From contig NZ_CP094288.1 of assembly GCF_022693705.1 (NCBI RefSeq), positions 199,089 to 263,088 of the forward strand: 64,000 nt of DNA, given 5' to 3'. Within the stretch, counting starts at the first letter, position 1. Every line of letters begins with the position of its first letter. The position numbers were made by a program, and so were the translations under genes. Under the pieces are notes generated by a model that did not search any database, was not told the origin of the DNA, and was given only the letters and a program-made list of their open reading frames with translations. Source of the DNA: Infirmifilum sp. NZ (GTDB lineage: Archaea; Thermoproteota; Thermoprotei; Thermofilales; Thermofilaceae). Below are positions 1 to 5,964 of this stretch, one piece after another.

Positions 1-202
1 TTTGACGTAGTTCAAGAGCTATATTTAAGTTTATCCCAGTTATCGATGAAACTTTTTCAAAGATTTTTTAGATCTTAGGCAATCCATGGCCAGGTTTCCC
101 GGCGCTAATACCGGCGACGTAGAGTAAAGCATCATTATTCTGTGCTCGGCGTGCAGGAGTAGAAGAGGATTGAGGTAAAAAAAGTAAATTTTAGCGAAGT
201 AC

Positions 203-469
203 TTAAAGCCCCTTGCGCTGCAGCCACTTCGGCATGTGCTTCCTCGCTTCCTCCAGCGAGAGCATGCCGTCCCTGAACATCGCCCTGAGTATGGGCGCGT
301 TCGCCGGGTGAAGCACGGCGAACAGGTGTAAGTAAACGAAGATCAGGGTTAGGTAGAAGCCCAGGTCGTGCAGCAAAAGCATCTGCCTGTACTGCCCTAC
401 GCTTAACGGGAAGAAAATCATGGCCGCACCGCTGACAGCCTCAGCAGGGTTCGAGAAGAAGAGCATCAC
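203..469 (-). pseudogene. C-terminal fragment of a formate-dehydrogenase-type cytochrome b subunit
   Basis: The 88 residues match the end of the membrane cytochrome b (gamma) subunit of formate dehydrogenases and related oxidoreductases: a membrane helix starting at His-Asp (LLHDLG), a following helix with Tyr-x-His (FVYLHLF), and the closing MFRDGMLSLEEARKHMPKWL stretch typical of the family. Full-length relatives have about 200 or more residues and four membrane helices; only the last two remain here. The frame stays open upstream to about position 550 but shows no family sequence, so this is probably a remnant left by deletion. No catalytic or Fe-S subunit lies beside it. A small expressed protein from the GTG at 469 cannot be excluded. 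Confidence 0.6.
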
Positions 470-554
470 ATCGCTACTGTAGACGTCCTCTCTGCTGACT
501 GTCTCGGCCCCCAGCCGTCGGTGGCCGCGAGAGCACTTATCGCTTTGAACGAAA

Positions 555-566
555 ACTATATATTTT
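555..566. promoter_or_regulatory. TATA box in the divergent gap
   Basis: A palindromic AT-rich element (actatatatttt) between the cytochrome fragment and the RecA-fold gene can act on either strand. A second weaker TATA-like site (gcttatga, 602-609) lies 27 bases before the GTG at 632 and better fits a leaderless start for the rightward gene. Confidence 0.4.
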
Positions 567-631
567 CGTCTGCAGCACCCCCCAGAGCACAGCCGCTAAC
601 GCTTATGACTCCCTGAGGCGCCTCAACGCAC

Positions 632-1291
632 GTGAGAGCATTCATCAGAGCGTCGGAGCTCGCCGCCGAGGGCACGGAGTTCCTAGTCGACGGGGTGCAC
701 CCGGGGGCCTCGCTCCTCGTCTACGGGCAGCCCAGCCTGCTGGAGGTTGCTCTGTACAGGCTCGCGGCTCGCTGGGCCTCCATGGGCGACAGGACGCTCG
801 CCGTGACCTTCGTGGACTACCACGAGGCCCGGCTGATAGACACCTACGCGCTCGCGGAGTACATGCTCGCCGAGGGGCTTGACCCCGCCGCCGGTCTGAA
901 AATGGTTTACCTCGCCACAGTGTACAACAGGAGGCAGGCCGTGGAGCTGGACTACGAGCGACTGCTGCAGAGGACCGGGGCTGGCCTAGTCGTGCTCTAC
1001 AGGCTTTCAAGGCTCTTTAGGCAGGCCGCGCACCCTCTCCTGCTGAAAGCCCTCTCGAGGGCCAAGGCTGTGATGGCCAGGGGCGTGCCCCTGGTGCTGA
1101 TGGTTGATGAGTCGGCTCGCAGGGGCTGGCCCGACGCCCCGGCCTACGTCCTGCACTTCGCGTCGAGCGCGGTGTGGCTCAGGGGTAGGCGCGGATCCTA
1201 CGTGGAGGCCAGGCTGGTCAAGAGCGCCGCGCGCCCCGAGGCGGCGAAGACCTTCACGGGCAGGCTGAGCAGCGTAGAGGGGTGGTTCTAG
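632..1291 (+). CDS. RecA-fold (RadA/RadB/KaiC-like) protein with degenerate nucleotide-binding motifs
   Basis: The 219-residue protein has the layout of the short archaeal RecA-fold proteins: an N-terminal strand leading to the P-loop region, a central core, and a C-terminal stretch (ARLVKSAARPEAAKTFTG) like the end of RadA-type cores. The P-loop is not functional in the usual sense: where GxxxxGK[ST] is expected the sequence reads VYGQPSLLEVAL, with no Lys, and the Walker B strand (GLVVLYRL) lacks its terminal Asp. It therefore looks like a non-ATPase paralog, perhaps a structural partner of a recombinase or KaiC-like ATPase; this role is inference. It starts at GTG and its stop overlaps the GTG of the next gene by one base, so the two are co-transcribed. 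Confidence 0.55.
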   Translation: MRAFIRASELAAEGTEFLVDGVHPGASLLVYGQPSLLEVALYRLAARWASMGDRTLAVTFVDYHEARLIDTYALAEYMLAEGLDPAAGLKMVYLATVYNRRQAVELDYERLLQRTGAGLVVLYRLSRLFRQAAHPLLLKALSRAKAVMARGVPLVLMVDESARRGWPDAPAYVLHFASSAVWLRGRRGSYVEARLVKSAARPEAAKTFTGRLSSVEGWF

Positions 1292-1551
1292 TGGGCAGGG
1301 TTAACTACAGCTTCACCTCCAGGCTCAGGGAAGAGGTCTCAAGGATCAGGCGGGAGCTCTGGGAGCTCTTGGGCGAGGATGAGCGGGGAGCGCTCGAGAG
1401 GCTTGAATCCATGTGGATCAGCAGGTCACACGTCGCCGAGTCGCTGTCGAACCCCTACCTCCTGGGCTCCCTGCTGCTGCTCGCGATCCTCGACATCGAG
1501 GCGAGGCTCAGGAGGGTTGAGGAGGAGCTGGCCAAGCTGGAGCTCGAGTAA
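1291..1551 (+). CDS. Small helical protein translated with the RecA-fold gene
   Basis: An 86-residue, charged, mostly helical protein. I chose the GTG that overlaps the stop of the preceding gene (TAGTG); an in-frame GTG nine bases earlier would also be possible. It has an amphipathic N-terminal half (VSRIRRELWELLGEDERG), a short hydrophobic helix (YLLGSLLLLAILDIE) and a final coiled-coil-like stretch (RLRRVEEELAKLELE). No family is recognised. Tight coupling with the RecA-fold protein suggests that the two products work together. Confidence 0.6.
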   Translation: MGRVNYSFTSRLREEVSRIRRELWELLGEDERGALERLESMWISRSHVAESLSNPYLLGSLLLLAILDIEARLRRVEEELAKLELE

Positions 1552-1563
1552 AAAATATTTTTT
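1552..1563 (+). promoter_or_regulatory. AT-rich element: promoter for the CPBP gene and possible T-tract terminator
   Basis: The run aaaatattttttg directly follows the stop codon at 1551. It lies about 27 bases before the GTG at 1584, which fits a TATA box for a leaderless mRNA. Its T-run could also end transcription of the upstream pair. Confidence 0.4.
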
Positions 1564-1583
1564 GACGGGGCGGTTACCGCGTT

Positions 1584-2186
1584 GTGGAGAAGCTCACCCG
1601 GCTTGACACGCTCCTCTTGGCCCTGCCCTGGCTGCTCTTCACCGTCCCTTTCCAGCTCCTGCGCGGCCAAATGGTGGAAGCCATGTCCGTCGTCGCGGCT
1701 CTGCTGGCGGCGTGCGTCCTCGCTACCGGGAGAGTGAGGGTCGACCTCAAGGGTAGCCTGTGGCCCGCCTACACGCTCGGGGGAGCCGCGGCGCTGTACG
1801 CTGCATTCCTGGCTGGGGGGCTGTTCGCCAAAGCGACGGGCATGTGGTGGCAGGTAGAAGCCGTGTACAGCTCGGTGAAGCCCGGCCTACTCCAGCTGCT
1901 CGGGCTGCTCGTGCTGGGCGTGGCGGAGGAGGTCTACTGGAGAGGCTACGTCCAAGGCTACGTTGTAGTGAGGGTGCTGGGGAAGAGGTGGTGGCTGTCC
2001 GTGGTGCCCTACTCCCTGGTTCACCTCGTCTCGGGGATGCCCCTGCTGGTCCTCGCAGCCGTACCCGTGGGGCTTGTGCTGGGCTTTGTCGCTGAGAAGG
2101 CCGGTGTCGCCGCCTCGGGGCTGGGGCACGCGCTGTGGCTTTACGCGGTTCTCTACGCGCTCCCCGTGCCAGCGGTGATCGGCTAG
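1584..2186 (+). CDS. CPBP-family intramembrane metalloprotease
   Basis: A 200-residue polytopic membrane protein with about six hydrophobic segments. It carries the CPBP (Abi/Rce1-type) signature: Glu-Glu at residues 115-116 followed by Arg120 (AEEVYWRG), then two conserved His motifs (SLVHL and GLGHAL) in later helices, which together would bind the catalytic metal. Members cleave membrane or prenylated substrates; the archaeal substrates are mostly unknown. The GTG start gives a short cytosolic leader before the first helix. The gene ends four bases inside the convergent gene on the other strand. Confidence 0.75.
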   Translation: MEKLTRLDTLLLALPWLLFTVPFQLLRGQMVEAMSVVAALLAACVLATGRVRVDLKGSLWPAYTLGGAAALYAAFLAGGLFAKATGMWWQVEAVYSSVKPGLLQLLGLLVLGVAEEVYWRGYVQGYVVVRVLGKRWWLSVVPYSLVHLVSGMPLLVLAAVPVGLVLGFVAEKAGVAASGLGHALWLYAVLYALPVPAVIG

Positions 2187-2695
2187 AGCTTCGGCTTCCT
2201 TCCGAGGGTCTCTGCGAGCTCCTTCACTACGTCCTGCTTACTCTTAGCTCTGAGAGCCTCATCGAGCTGCGGCCAGGGAACTCGTCTCTTCACCGGCTTG
2301 GGCTCGAGCTCGACCAGAGTCTCGGCGCTCCCAAGGCCGAAGGTGGACTCCGCCTTCACGACGATGAGCCCCGCTCCGCTCCTCCTGAGCTCCTCGGGCC
2401 TCCCCAGCGCCACGTAAGCCTCGAAGGGGACCGCTAGCCAGTGGATGTTAGCCACCCCCTCCTGAACAGCTCGGGTCAGCCTCTCCAGCGCCTGCCTTGC
2501 CTCGCTGTAAGTGGCACCGACGAACACCGCGTGCACGGCCAGGGCTGGGGAGATCGAGACGGCAACCAGGTCGACCTCAACCCCTCCCGGCGTCCTGAGG
2601 CTTTCGAGGGCAATGTACCTTGCCCCGAAGACCCCGGCCCCGCACATGGCGAGGTGCTTCGCTAGAACAGGCCGAGTCACCTTGTCGGGAGGCAT
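2183..2695 (-). CDS. Conserved hypothetical protein, possible nuclease-like fold
   Basis: A soluble protein of 170 residues. The middle alternates strand and helix (RYIALESLRTPGGVEVDLVAVS), with an early Glu followed by a Glu-x-Asp strand and then another hydrophobic strand; this spacing is loosely like a PD-(D/E)XK nuclease core, but no Lys-bearing motif is clear. The C-terminus is basic (EPKPVKRRVPWP and GRKPKL). I do not recognise the family and the nuclease idea is weak. It converges with the CPBP gene (4-base overlap) and is divergent from the UPF0145 gene. Confidence 0.5.
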   Translation of the reverse strand: MPPDKVTRPVLAKHLAMCGAGVFGARYIALESLRTPGGVEVDLVAVSISPALAVHAVFVGATYSEARQALERLTRAVQEGVANIHWLAVPFEAYVALGRPEELRRSGAGLIVVKAESTFGLGSAETLVELEPKPVKRRVPWPQLDEALRAKSKQDVVKELAETLGRKPKL

Positions 2696-2763
2696 GAAGC
2701 TTGCCTAATCATCTGGCGCGGCTCAGGTAATTATGCTTATCCACCCTATAGCGGGCAGTAAAG

Positions 2764-2772
2764 GCTTTTAAC
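2764..2772 (+). promoter_or_regulatory. TATA box for the UPF0145 gene
   Basis: The element gcttttaac is centred about 26 bases before the ATG at 2794, the spacing expected for a leaderless archaeal transcript. Confidence 0.45.
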
Positions 2773-2793
2773 CGGACAATCAAGTGCTCATCG

Positions 2794-3123
2794 ATGATAG
2801 TAACCACAACCCCCAGCATCCCGGGCTACAGGATCAAGTGGGTGTTGGGGGTCGTGACTGGCATGAGCGTTAGAACGAGGGGCTTTCTGGGCAGGATGGC
2901 GGCGGGGATAGAGGCGATTGTCGGGGGAGCCTCGAGCGCTTACGTGACCGAGCTGAAGAAGGCGAGAGATGAGGCGCTCAGCGACCTCATTAACTCTGCC
3001 AGGCAGATGGGGGCGAACGCCGTCGTGGGCCTAGACTTCGAGACCTCCGAGGTCCTTGAGGGCTTCATCATCGTGACGGCTACGGGCACAGCCGTGGAGG
3101 TGGAGCCCGAGCAGGCGGGCTAG
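2794..3123 (+). CDS. UPF0145 (YbjQ-like) protein
   Basis: This 109-residue protein has the YbjQ/UPF0145 pattern: N-terminal TTTPSIPGYRI, the VTGMSVRTRGFLG stretch, a central helix (ELKKARDEALSDLINSARQM), and the closing GANAVVGLDFETSE followed by an IIVTATGTAV strand. Members form small ring-like oligomers; a heavy-metal-binding role has been proposed but is not proven. The length equals the family norm. Its stop overlaps the end of the convergent methyltransferase gene by four bases, so the two terminate into each other. Confidence 0.85.
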   Translation: MIVTTTPSIPGYRIKWVLGVVTGMSVRTRGFLGRMAAGIEAIVGGASSAYVTELKKARDEALSDLINSARQMGANAVVGLDFETSEVLEGFIIVTATGTAVEVEPEQAG

Positions 3124-4481
3124 AGGCCCAGACCGATCTCCGCCAGCTCCGCCTTAACGGAGCGGATGACCTCGACCCACCCTGTACTGGGTGCGCCTGA
3201 GGCGGGGTTGTAGACCTCCCAGAAGGGCTTACCGTAGGAGGGGCTCCGCAGCTTCTCACCGTACCTCTTATAGAGCTCCTGCACGACGGCGCAGGCATCG
3301 CTCAGGCCAAGGCCCTGGGACGCCACCGCGGCGCCGAGCTCCGCCATGAGCTGCGCTTCCAGCCCCCCGCCGTTGGGGGCTGTTCCGTTCGCGGGAACCG
3401 GGCCCAGGAGGTGTAGGCCTGCCGCGGCTGCGGCCACGGTGTTGGCGGCCACCTCGTAGAGGTACTCCCTCGTGCCCAGCCCGAAGGCCGGCCACACGTC
3501 GGCCACCAGTGGTAGCTTCATGTGCTCGTTCGCCAGGCCAACCGCAACCTGCACCCAGATGCACTCCGCCGACGAGGTGGCCTTCTTGACGATGTGCGTG
3601 GGGTGGATCAGCACGTAGCCAGCCCTGTAGGCCGCGAGCGCCAGGATCGTCTCAGCCACGGAGACTATCGCGGAACCCGCGGGGCCTCTTGCGAAGCCCC
3701 CGACGATCGGGTCGACCAGCGCCGCGCCGATCACCCCCTTCTCGAGGCCGACCTGCGCCTTGGTCAGCTGGGAGTAGTCCGTCTTCAGCTCGTTCAGCAC
3801 GGGCAGGAGCTGCGCGTCCCCCTCGAGCAGGAGGCCAGCGGACATCGCCGCGAGGCTGGCGACGGACGAGATGCTGCTCTCGCCGGCGAGGAGGTGCATC
3901 CCGGGCCTCCCGGAGTCCCTGAGCGCGCGGCGCAGGTGCAGCAGCTCCCTGACACCAGCCACGGCCTCGCTCGGCGCGCCAGCCTTGACCCTGACCCCCG
4001 ACACCTCCTGTATGCTCCCGTGGTCCAGAGCGTCCACGAGCGGCTGCCTCGTGTAGGAGAGTGCCGTGGCGTAGAAGTACTCCTCGGGCACCGGCGTCCC
4101 AGCTAGGCCGCCGAACACGAAGGGCCTCCTCCTGTCGCCCGGGACCCTCGCCCACAGCAGCCTAGCGTCCAGCCCCCTGCCCAGCACCAGCTCGCGGCGC
4201 GCGCTGGCTAGGGCCTCCCGCAGCTCCTCCTCGGCGAACCTCGCGACCCTGCTCTCCTCCACCACGTAGAGCCCAACCTCAAGGGCGAGCTCGAAGCCCG
4301 CCTCGAACACCGACCTCCCGAGGCCCGCGTCGCCGGGCACGGGGCAGGAGGGGTCGTAGGCTACGCCGTGCTCCCTCTCCAGCTCGGCGACCCTCCTGGA
4401 GACCAGCTCGAGGTCGAACCTCCTCTGCTCGACGTACTCGCCGAGCCTCGCCCTCCCCTCGACCTGCAGGGGGGTCAGCAT
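3120..4481 (-). CDS. MtmB-type (monomethylamine:corrinoid) methyltransferase lacking pyrrolysine
   Basis: The protein (453 residues from ATG 4481) aligns along its whole length with MtmB, which moves a methyl group from monomethylamine to a corrinoid protein. Shared features include the N-terminal FEAGFELALEVGLYV region, GLAGTPVPEE, the LNELKTD motif, and the C-terminal GGGLEAQLMAELGAAVA and SYGKPFWEVYNP regions. In methanogen MtmB the amber codon for pyrrolysine (residue 202) follows GRPGM; here GRPGM is followed by CAC (His196, codon at 3894-3896), and no in-frame amber exists. GTG 4490 is an alternative start, but the Shine-Dalgarno GAGAGGTG six bases before ATG 4481 favours ATG. It lies 16 bases after the corrinoid-protein gene. 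Substrate cannot be stated: loss of pyrrolysine suggests something other than monomethylamine. Confidence 0.85.
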   Translation of the reverse strand: MLTPLQVEGRARLGEYVEQRRFDLELVSRRVAELEREHGVAYDPSCPVPGDAGLGRSVFEAGFELALEVGLYVVEESRVARFAEEELREALASARRELVLGRGLDARLLWARVPGDRRRPFVFGGLAGTPVPEEYFYATALSYTRQPLVDALDHGSIQEVSGVRVKAGAPSEAVAGVRELLHLRRALRDSGRPGMHLLAGESSISSVASLAAMSAGLLLEGDAQLLPVLNELKTDYSQLTKAQVGLEKGVIGAALVDPIVGGFARGPAGSAIVSVAETILALAAYRAGYVLIHPTHIVKKATSSAECIWVQVAVGLANEHMKLPLVADVWPAFGLGTREYLYEVAANTVAAAAAGLHLLGPVPANGTAPNGGGLEAQLMAELGAAVASQGLGLSDACAVVQELYKRYGEKLRSPSYGKPFWEVYNPASGAPSTGWVEVIRSVKAELAEIGLGL

Positions 4482-4497
4482 GCGACGCACCTCTCGC

Positions 4498-5151
4498 TCA
4501 ATCCCTGCCCAGCAGCTTCTTGCACTTCTCTACCGCCTCGACTGCGTCCCTGGCGTAGGCGTCGGCCCCGATCTCCCTGGCGAACTCCTCTGTCACCGGG
4601 GCGCCGCCGACGATCACCTTCACCTTGTCCCTCAAGCCCGCCGCCCTCAGCGCGTCGATGACGTTCCTCATCTCCAGCATCGTCGTCGTGAGCAGCGCGC
4701 TCATCCCCAGGATGTCTGGCCTGTAGGCCCTCACGGCCTCGACGAACTTCTCAGGCGGCACGTCGACCCCCAGGTCCACCACCTCGAACCCGTTCACCCT
4801 CAGCATCACCGCCACCAGGTTCTTCCCGATGTCGTGTATGTCCCCGCGGACCGTGCCTATCACGACCCTCCCCCTGCCGGAGGACTGCCTCGAGGCCTCG
4901 AGAAGCGGCAGAAGCAACTCCCCCATCACGCCGTTGAAGATGTCCGCGGCAGCTATGAGCTCGGGCAGAAAGTACTCGCCCCGCTCGAACCTCTCCCCAA
5001 CCTCCCACATGCCGGGCCTCAAGCCCTCCTCGACCACTGCAAGCGGGCTACAGCCTGCTCTCAGAGCCTCCTCTACGAGCTTGCGCGTCAGCTCGCCGTC
5101 CAGCCCCGCGACGGCCCTACGAACCCTGTTTAACAGATCCTTGCAGTCCAC
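4498..5151 (-). CDS. Corrinoid methyl-carrier protein, MtmC/MttC type
   Basis: This 217-residue protein has the two-domain build of methylamine and methanol corrinoid proteins: an N-terminal helical cap domain (residues about 1-90, with LRPGMWEVGERFERGEYFLPEL) and a Rossmann-like B12 domain. The cobalt-ligand motif DIHDIGK is at residues 104-110 with His106 as the lower axial ligand, followed by GFEVVDLGVDVPPE and the GGAPVTEEF loop. It would carry the methyl group between MtmB-type enzyme and an acceptor methyltransferase. It is first in the operon, starts at GTG, and has a TATA box 25 bases upstream. No RamA-like activating protein or acceptor methyltransferase is in this window. Confidence 0.9.
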   Translation of the reverse strand: MDCKDLLNRVRRAVAGLDGELTRKLVEEALRAGCSPLAVVEEGLRPGMWEVGERFERGEYFLPELIAAADIFNGVMGELLLPLLEASRQSSGRGRVVIGTVRGDIHDIGKNLVAVMLRVNGFEVVDLGVDVPPEKFVEAVRAYRPDILGMSALLTTTMLEMRNVIDALRAAGLRDKVKVIVGGAPVTEEFAREIGADAYARDAVEAVEKCKKLLGRD

Positions 5152-5170
5152 AATCCGATAACCTACGCGA

Positions 5171-5181
5171 AGACTTTAAGC
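5171..5181 (-). promoter_or_regulatory. TATA box of the corrinoid/methyltransferase operon
   Basis: Read on the minus strand the element is gcttaaagtct, centred about 25 bases before the GTG at 5151, so the mRNA would be leaderless. The second gene of the operon has a Shine-Dalgarno sequence instead, the usual archaeal arrangement. Confidence 0.5.
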
Positions 5182-5185
5182 ATTG

Positions 5186-5299
5186 TTATCTCATCCGTGA
5201 AAAATGAAAACCCTTCTCAAGAAGGCCCACCGCCCCTAGAGCGACGACCAGAGCCCAGGCCTCTAGGAAGTAGCGGAGCACGCTCGCATCAATGAACAT
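5186..5299 (-). pseudogene. Truncated VapC (PIN-domain toxin) remnant
   Basis: Overlapping the end of the antitoxin gene, an ATG at 5299 opens a 37-residue frame beginning MFIDASVLRYFLEA. This is the first strand and helix of a PIN domain, including the first catalytic Asp. The rest of the domain (about 90-100 residues, with the remaining acidic residues) is absent; the frame runs into unrelated sequence and stops at 5186. The ATG overlap with the antitoxin stop is the normal vapBC arrangement, so this was probably a complete toxin gene cut by a deletion that now abuts the corrinoid operon. Confidence 0.6.
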
Positions 5300-5528
5300 C
5301 TTCTTCGAGCACTCTCTCCGTCTCACGAACCACCGCTTCATCTATCTGCTCAGCCGTGTCGTAGGCGGCTGGTTTAGCGGCCCCGTAGTGTTCTCCAACC
5401 TTTACGGGCACGAGCACAATCCGCTCACCCTCAACCCTGACTATGAAGCGCTTAAAGGGTACCGCACGGCGCACACTGGCTGGAAGGTAGACCCGACCCT
5501 CGCTGTCGACTTCAACCACTATTGCCAC
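5289..5528 (-). CDS. AbrB-type antitoxin (VapB), partner toxin lost
   Basis: From the GTG at 5528 the product is 79 residues: an AbrB/SpoVT swapped-hairpin DNA-binding domain (VVEVDSEGRVYLPASVRRAV, then RVEGERIVLVPV) and an acidic C-terminal tail (TAEQIDEAVVRETERVLEE) of the kind that binds a PIN toxin. A longer frame is open to 5615, but GTG 5528 is preferred: it gives a domain-sized N-terminus and lies 28 bases from a TATA-like site (about 5552-5560). The toxin downstream is truncated, so this is an orphan antitoxin that may still repress at its operator. Confidence 0.7.
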   Translation of the reverse strand: MAIVVEVDSEGRVYLPASVRRAVPFKRFIVRVEGERIVLVPVKVGEHYGAAKPAAYDTAEQIDEAVVRETERVLEEDVH

Positions 5529-5563
5529 GCTTATGCTGCGCTTTTGGCAGACCATTAAGCTTT

Positions 5564-5584
5564 CTGTAGCATCAGACGCTACAG
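5564..5584. promoter_or_regulatory. Inverted repeat, probable operator of the orphan vapB
   Basis: Perfect 7-base arms CTGTAGC (5564-5570) and GCTACAG (5578-5584) with a 7-base spacer. The element sits just upstream of the vapB TATA box. Its inner GTAG/CTAC half-sites resemble those of the second vapB operator at 35901-35935. Confidence 0.5.
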
Positions 5585-5607
5585 TACTCCTAGAAGACTT
5601 AGTCAGT

Positions 5608-5937
5608 TCACTCAAGTATCAGGACGACTCGCTCCGGCGCGAAGCGCCACTCCTCGCCCTCGCGCAGCAGCCTGTACTCGACCACCGCACCGTCCTCCAG
5701 CTCCTCCACCGAGACGATGCCGGCCCTGAAGCCCCTCCCGGCAAGCAGGTAGGCGAAGTCCTCGAAGTAGTCGTAGAAGCCGCACGTCACGCAGAAGCTC
5801 CCCCTAAACTCAACCGCGAACCTACCCTCCTCAACCCAGAGGACCCTTGCCCTGCCCTCAGCCCCGTGGTACCTGTTGAACTCCTCCACAGCCTCCCTCA
5901 AAGCCTCCTCCAAACTCACAGCCACAGGAATAAACAC
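5608..5937 (-). CDS. Hypothetical small protein with a Cys-x-x-Cys motif
   Basis: An acidic protein of 109 residues: helix (SLEEALREAVEEFNRYHG), strand pair (ARVLWVEEGRFAVEFRG), then FCVTCGFYDYFEDFAYLL, followed by strands (GIVSVEELEDGAVVEYRLL). The single CVTC pair could bind a metal across a dimer or form a disulfide. The alternation of helix and sheet suggests a small alpha/beta fold. I do not recognise the family. A TATA-like stretch upstream (gaatataagg read on the plus strand, about 5940-5949) does not decide the start; ATG 5937 is the first in frame. Confidence 0.6.
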   Translation of the reverse strand: MFIPVAVSLEEALREAVEEFNRYHGAEGRARVLWVEEGRFAVEFRGSFCVTCGFYDYFEDFAYLLAGRGFRAGIVSVEELEDGAVVEYRLLREGEEWRFAPERVVLILE

Positions 5938-5964
5938 TCAGAATATAAGGTTGACGCTCGGGGG

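Noticed and set aside
1..202. CRISPR array, insertion sequence or replication origin anywhere in the window
   Set aside because: No regularly spaced repeats, transposase or integrase frames, or clustered origin boxes were seen; the left-edge stretch holds only an AT-rich promoter-like run.
3894..3896. Possible amber codon for pyrrolysine in the MtmB-type gene
   Set aside because: The codon is CAC (His) read directly from the sequence, and no in-frame TAG occurs in the gene. TAG is also used as an ordinary stop in this window (for example at 1289-1291).
3652..4155. Long alternative open frames opposite or inside the methyltransferase genes (3522-4106, 3652-4155 and others)
   Set aside because: They are high-GC shadow frames with Arg/Pro/Gly-rich nonsense, while the MtmB frame aligns with a known family along its length.
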